This document shows, one piece after another, positions 28,978-39,403 of a DNA stretch of 64,000 nt. This DNA comes from Pseudomonas nabeulensis (GTDB taxonomy: Bacteria; Pseudomonadota; Gammaproteobacteria; Pseudomonadales; Pseudomonadaceae), in contig NZ_QUZT01000007.1 in assembly GCF_004682045.1 (NCBI RefSeq), forward strand, positions 1 through 64,000. Direction: 5' to 3'. How positions within the stretch are numbered: the stretch's first letter is position 1; every line of letters begins with the position of its first letter. The notes under the pieces are model-generated. The model saw only the letters and a list, made by a program, of their open reading frames with translations, was not told where the DNA came from and did no database searches. The position numbers were made by a program, and so were the translations under genes.

Positions 28978-31077
28978 ATGCAGACTTTTTTTATCGCGCC
29001 CACCGATTTTGGTGTGGGTCTGACCTCCATCAGCCTTGGGCTGGTGCGCACCCTTGAACGGGCCGGGCTCAAAGTCGGTTTCTTCAAACCCATTGCCCAG
29101 CCGCATCCTGGCGACACTGGCCCCGAACGCTCCACCGAACTGGTGGCACGCACCCACGGCCTCAAGCCGCCACAGCCCCTGGGCCTGGCCCACGTAGAGC
29201 GCATGCTCGGCGACGGCCAGCTCGATGAGCTGCTGGAAGAAATCATCACGTTGTATCAGCAGGCCGCTGTGGGCAAGGACGTATTGATCGTCGAAGGCAT
29301 GGTGCCGACCCGCAACGCCAGCTATGCCGCACGGGTCAATCTGCACCTGGCCAAGAGCCTGGACGCAGAAGTAATCCTGGTCTCGGCGCCGGAAAACGAA
29401 GTGCTCACCGAGCTTTCGGGCCGCGTGGAATTGCAGGCCCAGCTATTTGGCGGCCCGAAAGATCCAAAAGTCCTCGGCGTGATCCTTAACAAGGTGCGCA
29501 CCGACGAAAGCATGGAGGCTTTCTCCGCACGCCTCAAAGAGCATTCGCCATTGTTGCGCAGTGGCGATTTCCGCCTGCTCGGCTGCATTCCCTACCAACC
29601 CGAACTGAACGCCCCGCGCACCCGCGACGTGGCCGACCTGATGGGCGCGCAGGTGCTTAACGCGGGCGACTACGAAACCCGGCGCATGACCAAGATCATC
29701 ATCTGCGCCCGCACCATGCGTAATACCGTGGAGCTGCTCAAGCCCGGCGTGCTGGTGGTCACCCCCGGCGACCGCGATGACATCATCCTCGCCGTCAGCC
29801 TGGCCGCGATCAATGGCGTGCCCTTGGCCGGCCTGCTGCTGACCAGCGACACCCTGCCCGACCCGCGCATCATGGATCTGTGCCGTGGCGCCTTCCAGGC
29901 CGGGCTGCCGGTGCTGTCGGTGAGCACCGGCTCGTTTGATACCGCCAACCAACTCAACAGCCTGAACAAAGAGATCCCCATCGATGACCGCGAGCGCGCG
30001 GAGATCATCACCGACTTCGTTGCCAGCCACCTCGATGCGCGCTGGCTGCACCAACGCTGCGGCACGCCACGGGAGATGCGCCTGTCGCCGGCGGTGTTCC
30101 GCTATCAGTTGATCCAGCGCGCCCAGGCCGCCAACAAGCGCATCGTGTTGCCCGAAGGCAGCGAGCCGCTGACCGTGCAAGCCGCCGCCATCTGCCAGGC
30201 CCGCGGCATCGCCCGCTGTGTATTGCTGGCCAAACCTGAGGATGTCGAAGCCGTCGCCCGCGCCCAGGGCATCGAATTGCCCGAGGGCCTGGAGATTCTC
30301 GACCCGGACCTGATTCGCCAGCGCTATGTCGAGCCGATGGTGGCCCTGCGCAAGAGCAAGAGCCTCAATGCGCCGATGGCCGAGCAGCAACTGGAAGACA
30401 CCGTGGTGATCGCCACCATGATGCTCGCGCTGGATGAAGTGGACGGTCTGGTCTCAGGCGTTATCCACTCCACCGCCAACACCATCCGCCCTGCCCTACA
30501 ACTGATCAAGACCGCGCCGGGCTGCACCCTGGTGTCGTCGGTGTTCTTTATGCTGTTCCCCGAGCAGGTGCTGGTGTACGGCGATTGCGTGATGAACCCG
30601 CACCCCAGCGCTGCGGAATTGGCAGAGATTGCCCTGCAAAGCGCCGACTCGGCGGCCGCGTTCGGTATTACGCCGCGCGTGGCGATGATCAGCTATTCCA
30701 GCGGCGACTCGGCCAGCGGTGAAGAAGTGGAGAAAGTCCGCGAAGCCACCCTGCTTGCCCACGAACAGCAAAGCTCGCTGCTGATCGACGGCCCGCTGCA
30801 ATACGACGCCGCCGCCAACGAAACCGTGGCTCGCCAACTGGCCCCCAACAGCCAGGTCGCCGGCAGGGCCACGGTGTTCGTGTTCCCCGACCTCAACACC
30901 GGCAACACCACTCACAAGGCCGTGCAACGCAGTGCCGATTGCGTCAGCCTCGGGCCGATGCTCCAGGGCCTGCGCAAACCGGTGAACGACCTGCCACGCG
31001 GCGCCCAGGTGGACGACATTGTGTACACCATCGCGCTCACCGCGATCCAAGCCGCCAACCGACCGATGGATATCTAA
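28978..31077 (+). CDS. pta: Phosphate acetyltransferase
   Basis: This long form of 699 residues interconverts acetyl-CoA and acetyl phosphate. An N-terminal P-loop-like domain (MQTFFIAPTDFGVGLTSISLGLVRTLER), a DRTGG regulatory domain in the middle (to about 350) and the C-terminal catalytic PTA_PTB domain starting near FRYQLIQRAQAANKRIVLPEG and ending DDIVYTIALTAIQ are present. The start at 28978 has AGAG ahead. The usual partner ackA is not adjacent; an acyltransferase gene starts on the very next base after the stop. Confidence 0.95.
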   Translation: MQTFFIAPTDFGVGLTSISLGLVRTLERAGLKVGFFKPIAQPHPGDTGPERSTELVARTHGLKPPQPLGLAHVERMLGDGQLDELLEEIITLYQQAAVGKDVLIVEGMVPTRNASYAARVNLHLAKSLDAEVILVSAPENEVLTELSGRVELQAQLFGGPKDPKVLGVILNKVRTDESMEAFSARLKEHSPLLRSGDFRLLGCIPYQPELNAPRTRDVADLMGAQVLNAGDYETRRMTKIIICARTMRNTVELLKPGVLVVTPGDRDDIILAVSLAAINGVPLAGLLLTSDTLPDPRIMDLCRGAFQAGLPVLSVSTGSFDTANQLNSLNKEIPIDDRERAEIITDFVASHLDARWLHQRCGTPREMRLSPAVFRYQLIQRAQAANKRIVLPEGSEPLTVQAAAICQARGIARCVLLAKPEDVEAVARAQGIELPEGLEILDPDLIRQRYVEPMVALRKSKSLNAPMAEQQLEDTVVIATMMLALDEVDGLVSGVIHSTANTIRPALQLIKTAPGCTLVSSVFFMLFPEQVLVYGDCVMNPHPSAAELAEIALQSADSAAAFGITPRVAMISYSSGDSASGEEVEKVREATLLAHEQQSSLLIDGPLQYDAAANETVARQLAPNSQVAGRATVFVFPDLNTGNTTHKAVQRSADCVSLGPMLQGLRKPVNDLPRGAQVDDIVYTIALTAIQAANRPMDI

Positions 31078-31977
31078 ATGCTGGATTTTCTACCTGCTGC
31101 CGTGCGCGGCGTGATCGCATCGCTATTGTTGGCGCTGAACACGATCCTGTTGTGCTCGTTCCTGTTTATCGTGGCGCTGTTCAAGGCGCTGCCGTTTGCC
31201 AAGCGTTTCAGCGAATGGCTGATGAACCACACCCACGAGGCCTGGGTCACCAACAACAAGGGCTGGATGAACCTGGTGCGCCGCACCCGCTGGCACATCA
31301 CCGGCCTCGAAGGGTTGGACTACCAGCACTCGTACCTGGTGACCAGCAACCACCAGAGTTGGGTCGACATCATGGTGTTGCAGTACGTGCTTAACCGCCG
31401 GATTCGCCCGCTCAAGTTCTTCCTCAAGCAGGAACTGATCTGGGTGCCGGTGATTGGTTTGGCGTGGTGGGCCCTGGGCTTCCCCTTCATGAAGCGCTAC
31501 ACCAAGGCGTACCTGGAGAAGCACCCTGAGAAGAAAGGCAAAGACCTGGAAACCACCCGCCGGACCTGTGCGAAGTTTCGCGACAACCCGGTGGGGATTT
31601 TCAACTTTGCCGAAGGTACGCGGTTTACGCCGGGCAAGCATGCGCAGCAGAAGTCGCCGTTCCGTTATCTGCTCAAGCCTAAGGCCGGCGGTATCGCGTT
31701 CGTGCTGGATGCGATGGGGGAGCAGTTGAAGTCATTGGTCAATGTGACCATTCACTACCCGGCCGGGCGGCCTGGGTATTGGGATTTGCTGTGCGGGAAT
31801 GTGCAGGACGTGGTGGTGCAGTTTGAAGAGGTGCAAATCCCGGCTGAATTCATTGGCAAGAATTATGAGCAGGATGGGGAGTACCGGACGGCGTTCCAGG
31901 GTTGGATCAACCGGCTGTGGGAGGAGAAAGATCAGCTACTGGAAAAGCTGCACACTGAGTTCCCAGGCAAAAAGTGA
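31078..31977 (+). CDS. PlsC-family 1-acyl-glycerophosphate acyltransferase-like protein
   Basis: The 299-residue protein has an N-terminal membrane helix (residues 11-37) and the acyltransferase motif NHQSWVD (His92, Asp97), then FNFAEGTRFTPGKHA and a RYLLKPKAGGIAFVLDAM segment. It resembles E. coli YihG/YihG-like proteins rather than core PlsC. The role is probably phospholipid or lysophospholipid acylation at the inner membrane. It begins directly after the pta stop, so translational coupling is likely. Confidence 0.85.
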   Translation: MLDFLPAAVRGVIASLLLALNTILLCSFLFIVALFKALPFAKRFSEWLMNHTHEAWVTNNKGWMNLVRRTRWHITGLEGLDYQHSYLVTSNHQSWVDIMVLQYVLNRRIRPLKFFLKQELIWVPVIGLAWWALGFPFMKRYTKAYLEKHPEKKGKDLETTRRTCAKFRDNPVGIFNFAEGTRFTPGKHAQQKSPFRYLLKPKAGGIAFVLDAMGEQLKSLVNVTIHYPAGRPGYWDLLCGNVQDVVVQFEEVQIPAEFIGKNYEQDGEYRTAFQGWINRLWEEKDQLLEKLHTEFPGKK

Positions 31978-31981
31978 TCAA

Positions 31982-32075
31982 AATGTGGGAGGGGGCTTGC
32001 CCCCGATAGCAGTGGGTCAGTAAAAGATGTACTGACTGACACACTGCCATCGGGGGCAAGCCCCCTCCCACATTT
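31982..32075. repeat. REPIN
   Basis: GTGGGAGGGGGCTTGCCCCCGATAGCAGTGGGTCAG at left and its inverse ACTGACACACTGCCATCGG...CCCTCCCACATTTGA at right. It lies between the acyltransferase gene and convergent cysNC. Confidence 0.9.
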
Positions 32076-32089
32076 GATTGCGACCGGCT

Positions 32090-33988
32090 TTAGATCGCGC
32101 CGCGCTGACGCAACAGCTCCAGCACTTGCTTGACGCTTTCTTCCAGCGACAGGGCCTGGGTGTCGATGACCAGGTCGGCATTCAACGGCACGTCGTACGG
32201 GAAGGATTCGCCAGGGATGTTATCCCCACCGGCCGCGTACAAACCTTGCGGATCACGCTCGGCGCATACCAGCGGCGAGGCTTGCACGTAGACCGTCAGC
32301 AGACGGTCGCCGCCGATCAACGCCTTGGCCTGTTCACGGCCTTCGGCATCCGGCGCAACGAACGCCGCCAGGGTCAGCAAGCCCGCTTCGTTGAATTGGC
32401 GCGCCACGTGAGCGGCACGACGCCAGTTCTCGGTGCGACCGGCACGGTCCTGCGGCAACCCTTTGTTCAGGTCGTGACGCAGATTCTGGCCATCCAGCAC
32501 GAACACCGCACGGCCCATGTCGAACAGCTTGCGCTCAACCGCATAGGCCAGGGTGCTCTTGCCAGCGCCCGACAGGCCGCTGAACAACACGGTGGCCGGC
32601 TGCTGGCCAAAACGCTGGGCGCGTTCTTCGGTGGCCACGTGGGCCAACTTGCCGTGCTGCGCCGAGCTGCCGTGGGTTACCGGTGGCGCGATGATCATGC
32701 CAGCGGCCACGGTGCCATTGGTCAAACGGTCGATGACGATAAACGCACCGGTGGTGCGGTTGCTGTCGTAGCCGTCCAACGCGATAGCGGCGTCGAGGCT
32801 GACTTTCACGCGGCCAATCTCGTTCAACTGCAGCGAACTCGCCGGGCCTTCGGCCAGGGTGTTCACGTCCACGCGGTGCACGATGCTGGTGATGGAACCC
32901 GGCACGTAGCTGGTGGCGCGCTTGATGTCGTATTTCTTGCCCGGCAGCATCGGTTCTTCGGCCATCCACACCAGCATAGCGTCGAAGGCGTCGGTCACTT
33001 GCGGCACGTTATCGGCGTGTACCAGCAGGTCGCCACGGGAGATGTCGATCTCGTCTTCCATGGTCAGGGTCACGGCCTGGCCAGGGCCGGCGTTCTCCAG
33101 CTCACCTTCGAAGGTGACGATGGATTTGACGCGGCTGCTCTTGCCCGACGGCAGCACCACGACTTCGTCGCCCTTGTGCACGACGCCACTGGCCAGGGTG
33201 CCGGCGAAACCACGGAAGTTCAGGTTCGGACGGTTGACGTACTGCACCGGGAAACGCAGGTCGGTGTAGTTGCGGTCATTGGCGATCTCGACGGTTTCGA
33301 GGATCTCCATCAGCGACTGGCCGGTGTACCAGGGCGAACGCTCGCTCTTGTTCACCACGTTGTCGCCTTTGAGCGCGGACATTGGCACGAAGGCCAGGGT
33401 GCTCGGCTTGAACGAAATACCTTCGGCGAACTTCAGGTAATCGGCCTTGATCGACTCGAATACGCTTTGGTCGAAGCCGTTGATGTCCATCTTGTTGATG
33501 GCCACCACGATGTGCTTGATGCCCAGCAACGAGGCAATGTAGCTGTGGCGACGGGTCTGGGTCTGCACGCCGTAGCGGGCGTCGATCAGGATGATCGCCA
33601 GGTCACAGGTGGACGCACCGGTGGCCATGTTGCGGGTGTACTGCTCATGGCCGGGGGTGTCGGCGATGATGAATTTGCGCTTGGCGGTAGAGAAGTAGCG
33701 GTAGGCGACATCGATGGTGATGCCTTGCTCCCGCTCTGCCTGCAGGCCGTCGACCAGCAACGCCAGGTCGATGTCGTCGCCGGTGGTGCCGGACTTCTTC
33801 GAATCGCGGGTGATGGCTTCCAGGTGATCTTCGTAGATCATCTTGGAGTCGTGCAGCAGGCGCCCGATCAGGGTGCTCTTGCCGTCGTCGACGTTGCCAC
33901 AGGTCAGGAAGCGCAACATTTCCTTGCGCTCGTGCTGGCCCAGGTAGGCGAGGATGTCCTCGCTGATCAAATCAGATGCGTGCGACAT
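32090..33988 (-). CDS. cysNC: Sulfate adenylyltransferase subunit 1 / adenylylsulfate kinase fusion
   Basis: The 632-residue fusion has an N-terminal GTPase of the EF-Tu family ([34 protein letters not shown]) with beta-barrel domains to about 450, then an APS kinase domain with P-loop [10 protein letters not shown] and [18 protein letters not shown]. With CysD it makes APS from sulfate and ATP, and its own kinase makes PAPS. The fused form is usual in pseudomonads. It starts 9 bases after the cysD stop. Confidence 0.96.
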   Translation of the reverse strand: MSHASDLISEDILAYLGQHERKEMLRFLTCGNVDDGKSTLIGRLLHDSKMIYEDHLEAITRDSKKSGTTGDDIDLALLVDGLQAEREQGITIDVAYRYFSTAKRKFIIADTPGHEQYTRNMATGASTCDLAIILIDARYGVQTQTRRHSYIASLLGIKHIVVAINKMDINGFDQSVFESIKADYLKFAEGISFKPSTLAFVPMSALKGDNVVNKSERSPWYTGQSLMEILETVEIANDRNYTDLRFPVQYVNRPNLNFRGFAGTLASGVVHKGDEVVVLPSGKSSRVKSIVTFEGELENAGPGQAVTLTMEDEIDISRGDLLVHADNVPQVTDAFDAMLVWMAEEPMLPGKKYDIKRATSYVPGSITSIVHRVDVNTLAEGPASSLQLNEIGRVKVSLDAAIALDGYDSNRTTGAFIVIDRLTNGTVAAGMIIAPPVTHGSSAQHGKLAHVATEERAQRFGQQPATVLFSGLSGAGKSTLAYAVERKLFDMGRAVFVLDGQNLRHDLNKGLPQDRAGRTENWRRAAHVARQFNEAGLLTLAAFVAPDAEGREQAKALIGGDRLLTVYVQASPLVCAERDPQGLYAAGGDNIPGESFPYDVPLNADLVIDTQALSLEESVKQVLELLRQRGAI

Positions 33989-33997
33989 GACAACCCC

Positions 33998-34915
33998 TTA
34001 GAAATAACCCTGACGTTTTTTATCTTCCATCGAGCCTGCACCATCGTGGTCGATGACACGGCCCTGGCGCTCGGAAGTTCGCGTGAGGAGCATTTCCTGA
34101 ATGATGTCCGTCAGCGTCTCGGCTTCGGACTCCACCGCGCCCGTCAACGGGTAGCAGCCAAGGGTACGGAAACGTACTTTCTTTTTGACGATGCGGGCTT
34201 TGTCTTCGTCGGACAGGTGCTCGAGGATGCGGTCGTCGTCGATCATGATCAACGTGCCGTTCTTCTCGATCACTTCGCGTTCGGCGGCGAAGTACAGCGG
34301 AACGATCGGGATGCCTTCGAGGTAGATGTACTGCCAGATGTCCAGCTCAGTCCAGTTGGACAGCGGGAACACACGGATCGACTCACCCTTGTTGACGTTG
34401 CCGTTGTAGACGTTCCACAGCTCCGGGCGCTGGTTCTTCGGGTCCCAGCGGTGTTTGCTGTCGCGGAACGAGTACACGCGCTCTTTGGCGCGGGATTTCT
34501 CTTCATCGCGACGGGCACCGCCGAACGCGGCGTCGAAACCATGCTTATCGAGGGCCTGCTTGAGGCCTTCGGTCTTCATGATGTCGGTGTGCTTGGCGCT
34601 GCCGTGGGTGAACGGGTTGATGCCCTGCGCCACACCGTCCGGGTTGACGTGGGTGATCAGGTCCAGGCCCAGTTCTTCGACCATCTTGTCGCGGAACTTG
34701 TACATTTCCTGGAATTTCCAGCGGGTGTCGACGTGCATCACCGGGAACGGCAGTTTGCCCGGGAAGAAGGCCTTGCGTGCCAGGTGCAGCATCACGGCGG
34801 AGTCTTTACCGATCGAGTAGAGCATCACCGGGTTATCGAACTCGGCGGCGACCTCGCGGATGATGTGGATGCTTTCCGCCTCCAGCTGTTTCAGATGCGT
34901 CAGTTTGTCGACCAT
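33998..34915 (-). CDS. cysD: Sulfate adenylyltransferase subunit 2
   Basis: The 305-residue ATP pyrophosphatase-fold protein has the PP-loop [20 protein letters not shown] near residue 30, then [36 protein letters not shown] and the [13 protein letters not shown] motif. It is the catalytic subunit that forms APS. It is the first gene of cysD-cysNC, 100 bases from a REPIN. Confidence 0.97.
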   Translation of the reverse strand: MVDKLTHLKQLEAESIHIIREVAAEFDNPVMLYSIGKDSAVMLHLARKAFFPGKLPFPVMHVDTRWKFQEMYKFRDKMVEELGLDLITHVNPDGVAQGINPFTHGSAKHTDIMKTEGLKQALDKHGFDAAFGGARRDEEKSRAKERVYSFRDSKHRWDPKNQRPELWNVYNGNVNKGESIRVFPLSNWTELDIWQYIYLEGIPIVPLYFAAEREVIEKNGTLIMIDDDRILEHLSDEDKARIVKKKVRFRTLGCYPLTGAVESEAETLTDIIQEMLLTRTSERQGRVIDHDGAGSMEDKKRQGYF

Positions 34916-35021
34916 GGTTACTCACGGAAAAACGATCTTATGGACGGCCAGCGGGCCGTGTTCGAGCGGGGCATGCTAGCACAGCACCTGCTTCTATTCA
35001 GGGAGCTGGCTAGATCGAAAC

Positions 35022-35037
35022 GGTATATGAATATACC
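35022..35037. promoter_or_regulatory. Inverted repeat ahead of cysD
   Basis: GGTATA-TGAA-TATACC lies 107 bases upstream of cysD. Sulfate-assimilation genes are normally CysB-controlled, so this may be part of the regulatory region, but it does not by itself show a CysB site. Confidence 0.25.
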
Positions 35038-35063
35038 CCTGAGTTTGGGGTGAAACACGTTCA

Positions 35064-35157
35064 AGTGTGGGAGGGGGCTTGCCCCCGATAGCTGTGGATC
35101 AGTCACTGATGGGTTGAATGACACACCGTAATCGGGGGCAAGCCCCCTCCCACATTT
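35064..35157. repeat. REPIN
   Basis: GTGGGAGGGGGCTTGCCCCCGATAGCTGTGG at left; inverse CACCGTAATCGGGGGCAAGCCCCCTCCCACA at right. It lies between cysD and the Nif3-like gene. Confidence 0.9.
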
Positions 35158-35172
35158 GCTACTCGGAGCTTG

Positions 35173-35931
35173 TTAAATCGGGTTTGGGCAATCGATAAAC
35201 AGATGCTCAAGGGCAAAACGCCGCGCAAGGTAATCACCCAAGGCCTGCACACCGTAGCGCTCGGTGGCGTGGTGACCGGCGGCGATGAAGCTGATGTCGT
35301 TTTCACGGGCGCTGTGGAAGGTTTGCTCGGACGCTTCGCCACTCAGGAACAAGTCCACGCCAGCGGCAATCCCGTGGTCGATGTAGCCCTGGCCACCGCC
35401 GGTGCACCAGCCGACGCGGCGGATCATTTCGCTGCCTTCGATCAGCAGTGGCTCGCGGCCCATGACTTCCTGCACACGACGGGCGAAGTCGCGGGGTGAC
35501 AAGGGCTCGGCGAGGGAGCCGACCAGGCCGACGATCTTCGGGTTGCTCGGGTCCAGCGGGCCTTCCACGGTGATGTCCAATTGGCGTGCGAGCTGCACGT
35601 TGTTGCCGACATCGGGGTGCAGGTCCAACGGCAAGTGATACGCCAGCAGGCTGATGTCGTGCTTGAGCAGGGTTTTCAGGCGACGCTGCTTCATGCCGGT
35701 GATGCAGGGGTTTTCGCCCTTCCAGAAGTAGCCGTGGTGCACCAGGATCAAATCGGCCTGGGCCTCGACGGCGGCGTCCAGCAGCGCTTGGCTGGCGGTC
35801 ACGCCGCTGACGATGCGCATCACCTGTGGACGCCCCTCCACTTGCAGGCCGTTGGGGCAGTAATCGGCAATTTTTGCGCTGCCGAGGTAGCGGTCCGCTT
35901 CCTCGACGAGGGTAGTAAGGGGGACGGCCAT
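35173..35931 (-). CDS. Nif3-like dinuclear metal centre protein (YbgI family)
   Basis: The 252-residue member of the NIF3/DUF34 family forms hexamers with a dinuclear metal site; related proteins have been linked to GTP cyclohydrolase- or NAD-repair-type activities, none settled. The metal ligands are visible as LVHHGYFWKG, AYHLPLDLHPDVGNN and AAGHHATERYG. It is divergent from algW, as in P. aeruginosa. Confidence 0.9.
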   Translation of the reverse strand: MAVPLTTLVEEADRYLGSAKIADYCPNGLQVEGRPQVMRIVSGVTASQALLDAAVEAQADLILVHHGYFWKGENPCITGMKQRRLKTLLKHDISLLAYHLPLDLHPDVGNNVQLARQLDITVEGPLDPSNPKIVGLVGSLAEPLSPRDFARRVQEVMGREPLLIEGSEMIRRVGWCTGGGQGYIDHGIAAGVDLFLSGEASEQTFHSARENDISFIAAGHHATERYGVQALGDYLARRFALEHLFIDCPNPI

Positions 35932-36033
35932 AAAAGACTCCTAAATATCCCGTTCGAAGGCGCTCGCAGCCTCGTATAATGCGCGACATTATGGGCGCTC
36001 TCCCGCCCCCTGCAACCTGTCAGGACTTACTTG

Positions 36034-37188
36034 ATGCTCAAGGCGCTGCGTTTTTTTGGATGGCCATTGTTGGCTGGCGTGCTGATCGCGATGTTGATTA
36101 TTCAACGTTTCCCCGGGCTGGTGGGTCTGCCCAGCCTGGATGTAAACCTGCAACAAGCCCCGCAAACCAACGCGGTGGTGCAAGGCCCGGTGACCTACGC
36201 GGACGCAGTGGTCATCGCCGCCCCTGCCGTGGTCAACCTGTACACCACCAAGGTCATCAACAAACCGGCGCATCCACTGTTTGAAGACCCGCAGTTCCGC
36301 CGCTATTTCGGCGACAACGGGCCCAAGCAGCGCCGCATGGAATCCAGTCTGGGTTCCGGGGTGATCATGAGCCCCGAGGGCTACATCCTCACCAACAACC
36401 ACGTGACCACCGGCGCCGACCAGATTGTGGTGGCCCTGCGTGACGGTCGCGAAACCCTCGCCCGTGTAGTCGGCAGCGACCCGGAAACCGACCTCGCGGT
36501 GCTCAAGATCGACCTGAAAAGCCTGCCATCGATCACCATCGGCCGTTCCGAAGGGCTGCGCGTCGGTGATGTGGCATTGGCCATCGGCAACCCGTTTGGC
36601 GTAGGCCAGACGGTGACCATGGGCATCATCAGCGCCACCGGGCGTAACCAGCTCGGCCTTAACAGCTATGAAGATTTCATCCAGACCGATGCCGCGATCA
36701 ACCCCGGCAACTCCGGTGGTGCGCTGGTGGATGCCAACGGCAACCTGACCGGGATCAACACCGCGATTTTCTCCAAGTCCGGCGGCTCCCAGGGCATTGG
36801 CTTTGCGATCCCGGTAAAGCTGGCGATGGAAGTGATGAAGTCGATCATCGAACACGGCCAGGTGATTCGCGGCTGGCTGGGGATTGAAGTACAGCCGTTG
36901 ACCAAGGATCTCGCCGAGTCGTTTGGCCTGACCGGACGCCCAGGCATCGTGGTGGCCGGGATCTTCCGCGACGGCCCGGCGCAGAAAGCTGGCCTGCAAC
37001 TGGGCGACGTGATCCTGAGCATCGACGGCGAGCCCGCTGGCGATGGTCGCAAGTCGATGAACCAGGTGGCGCGGATCAAGCCAACCGACAAGGTGACGAT
37101 CCTGGTCATGCGTAACGGCAAAGAGATCAAGCTGTCGGCGGAAATTGGCCTGCGCCCACCACCGGCGCCGGTGAAAGAAGAGGAATAA
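36034..37188 (+). CDS. algW: Periplasmic serine protease AlgW (DegS type)
   Basis: The 384-residue membrane-anchored protease has an N-terminal helix (7-24), a trypsin-like domain with His123 (TNNHV), Asp153 (ETDLAVLKID) and Ser225 (NPGNSGGALV), and a C-terminal PDZ domain (about 285-375). In Pseudomonas AlgW makes the first cut in anti-sigma factor MucA in response to envelope stress. The start is ATG 36034, with AGGA upstream. A GC-rich hairpin follows. Confidence 0.93.
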   Translation: MLKALRFFGWPLLAGVLIAMLIIQRFPGLVGLPSLDVNLQQAPQTNAVVQGPVTYADAVVIAAPAVVNLYTTKVINKPAHPLFEDPQFRRYFGDNGPKQRRMESSLGSGVIMSPEGYILTNNHVTTGADQIVVALRDGRETLARVVGSDPETDLAVLKIDLKSLPSITIGRSEGLRVGDVALAIGNPFGVGQTVTMGIISATGRNQLGLNSYEDFIQTDAAINPGNSGGALVDANGNLTGINTAIFSKSGGSQGIGFAIPVKLAMEVMKSIIEHGQVIRGWLGIEVQPLTKDLAESFGLTGRPGIVVAGIFRDGPAQKAGLQLGDVILSIDGEPAGDGRKSMNQVARIKPTDKVTILVMRNGKEIKLSAEIGLRPPPAPVKEEE

Positions 37189-37200
37189 GCGCTTCGTTCG

Positions 37201-37220
37201 GGTGCCCGTTCGCGGGCACC
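37201..37220. terminator. Stem-loop after algW
   Basis: Perfect GGTGCCCG-TTCG-CGGGCACC hairpin 12 bases after the algW stop. There is no T-run, so intrinsic termination is doubtful. Confidence 0.4.
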
Positions 37221-37239
37221 TGTAAGGCAATGTTTCAAA

Positions 37240-37258
37240 GCAATCCATTCTCATTAGA
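37240..37258. promoter_or_regulatory. Candidate Fur box ahead of the TonB-dependent receptor
   Basis: The reverse complement TCTAATGAGAATGGATTGC matches 11 of 19 positions of the Fur consensus, with the AATGAGAAT half well preserved. It lies 42 bases before the start codon, with an AT-rich TGTTATATTG element directly after it. Confidence 0.45.
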
Positions 37259-37299
37259 CATGTTATATTGTTTCAATATTGCACTTGGAACGCTCTATC

Positions 37300-39393
37300 A
37301 TGCCGTCTCGAAGAATCGCCCCCCTGGCTGGCCTGGCCTTGGGTTTATTGCTGGACCCCGCCCTCGCCGAAGAAAACACCGTAGAACTCGACACCATCAG
37401 CGTCACCACCGACGCCTATGAATCTGCCTCCGGCCCGGTCAAGGGCTACCGCGCCACTCGTTCTGCCAGCGCGACCAAGACTGACACCGCCCTGCGCGAT
37501 ATCCCACAGTCCATCAGCGTGATTCCTGCCACAGTCCTCAAGGATCTGGGCAGCACCAACGTGGAACGCGCCCTGGAATTTGCGGGCGGCGTGTCCAAGC
37601 AAAACAACTTCGGCGGCCTGACCCTGTACGAATACAGCGTGCGCGGCTTCACCACGTCGGAGTTCTATCAGGACGGTTTCAGCGCCAACCGTGGCTACCC
37701 GAGTACGCCAGACGCGGCGAATATCGAGCGCATCGAAGTACTCAAAGGCCCCGCCGCCAGCCTGTATGGCCGTGGCGATCCCGGCGGCACGGTGAATATC
37801 GTCACCAAGAAGCCCCAGCCCGACGCCTTCACCACCGTGCAAACCAGCGCCGGCAGTTGGGACCGCTATCGCACCGCCCTGGACGTGAACACCCCGCTGG
37901 ACAGCGAAGGCAACGTACTGTCGCGGGTCAACCTGGCGGTGGAAGACAACCATAGCTTTCGCGATCACGTGCAGAGCAAGCGCGTGTTCGTCGCGCCTTC
38001 GTTCAGCTGGCAACTGGACCCGGACACCCACCTGCTGGTGGAAAGCGAATTCGTGCGTCACCGCTCCACCTTCGACCGTGGCATCGTCGATGCCCCCGGC
38101 GTCTCGCGCAGAACCTTCCTTGGCGAGCCCAACGACGGCGATATCCGCAACCATAACAACCGCCTCCAGGCCACCCTCGAACATCACCTCAACGATGCCT
38201 GGAAACTGCGCCTGGCCAGCCACTACAAACAAGGCAGCCTGTGGGGCGACGCCTCGGAAAACCGCGCACTGAACGCCGACGGCCACACCCTCAACCGTCG
38301 CTACCGCGAACGCTCCATGGGTTGGCACGACAGCATCACCCAGCTGGAACTGCGCGGCCTGTTCGACATCGGCAGTTGGCAGCACGAATTGCTGATCGGC
38401 ACCGAATACGAGGACTACCGCAAGAAGGAGCGCGTGACCGCCATCGCCGGCAGCCCCTACGCCATCGATATCTATAACCCGGTCTACGGCCAACCCAAAC
38501 CCAACGGCTTGCGCTCCGGCACTGATTTCTTCGAACAGACCAAAAGCCACGCGCTGAACCTGCAAGACCAGATCATCTTCACCGACCGCCTGCGCGGCAT
38601 GCTGGGTGTACGCTTCGAGCATTTCGACCAAAGCATCGAGGACTACACCGGCGCGCCCAAGAGCCACCAGACCCACGACGCCTTCACCCAACGCGCCGGC
38701 CTGCTCTACCAACTCACACCGCAAGTCGGCGTGTTTGCCAACGCCTCCACTTCGTTCAAGCCCAACAGCGGCCTCGACGCCAACAGCAAAGCCTTCAAAC
38801 CGGAAGAAGGCGTGGGTTATGAAGTGGGGATCAAGACCGAACTGTTCGACGACCGCCTCAGCGCCACCCTCGCTGCATTCCATATCGAGAAAGAAAACGT
38901 GCTCACGCTCGACCCGGCCACCAACCTCAACCGTGCCATGGGCAAGGCACGCAGCCAGGGTTTTGACCTGCAACTGACGGGGCAAGTGAACGAGGCCGTA
39001 CGGGTGATCGGGGCGTTTGCCTACATCGATGCTGAAGTCACCAAGGGCGATACCACACTTCCTGCGGGCAGCCGGATTCTCGGCGTGGCCAAGCGCAGTG
39101 GCAGTCTGTTGGGGGTGTATGAGTTTCAGGATGGGGCGTTGCGTGGGTCTGATCTAGGTGCAGCGTTTACGTATGTGGGGGACCGCTCCGGGGAAGCAGG
39201 AACGCGCTTCGAGCTACCGGCCTACCATACCGTGGATTTGTTGGCGCATTACAAAGCCACGGAAAACGTCACCGTCGGGCTGAACCTGAACAACCTGTTC
39301 GATGAAAAGTATTACGAGCGGTCTTACAGCAGTTATTGGATAAACCCCGGCGAGCCGCGAAACCTCACGGTCAGCCTGACCCTAAACCTGTAA
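37300..39393 (+). CDS. TonB-dependent siderophore receptor
   Basis: This 697-residue outer-membrane receptor has a signal peptide (to about residue 24, ALA|EENT), a TonB box-like VELDTISVT, a plug domain (about 55-165) with RDIPQSISVIP, RIEVLKGPAASLYGRGDPGGTVNIVTKKP, and a 22-strand barrel ending in NLFDEKYYERSYSSYW...RNLTVSLTLNL. The pattern is of FhuA/FhuE-like siderophore receptors; the ligand cannot be told. No FecI/FecR-type regulator is adjacent and no signalling domain is present, so simple Fur control is likely. Confidence 0.9.
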   Translation: MPSRRIAPLAGLALGLLLDPALAEENTVELDTISVTTDAYESASGPVKGYRATRSASATKTDTALRDIPQSISVIPATVLKDLGSTNVERALEFAGGVSKQNNFGGLTLYEYSVRGFTTSEFYQDGFSANRGYPSTPDAANIERIEVLKGPAASLYGRGDPGGTVNIVTKKPQPDAFTTVQTSAGSWDRYRTALDVNTPLDSEGNVLSRVNLAVEDNHSFRDHVQSKRVFVAPSFSWQLDPDTHLLVESEFVRHRSTFDRGIVDAPGVSRRTFLGEPNDGDIRNHNNRLQATLEHHLNDAWKLRLASHYKQGSLWGDASENRALNADGHTLNRRYRERSMGWHDSITQLELRGLFDIGSWQHELLIGTEYEDYRKKERVTAIAGSPYAIDIYNPVYGQPKPNGLRSGTDFFEQTKSHALNLQDQIIFTDRLRGMLGVRFEHFDQSIEDYTGAPKSHQTHDAFTQRAGLLYQLTPQVGVFANASTSFKPNSGLDANSKAFKPEEGVGYEVGIKTELFDDRLSATLAAFHIEKENVLTLDPATNLNRAMGKARSQGFDLQLTGQVNEAVRVIGAFAYIDAEVTKGDTTLPAGSRILGVAKRSGSLLGVYEFQDGALRGSDLGAAFTYVGDRSGEAGTRFELPAYHTVDLLAHYKATENVTVGLNLNNLFDEKYYERSYSSYWINPGEPRNLTVSLTLNL

Positions 39394-39403
39394 ACACGGT
39401 CAA

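Noticed and set aside
32078..35053. Long plus-strand frame of 991 codons
   Set aside because: Antisense to cysNC and cysD, both of which show complete catalytic motifs.
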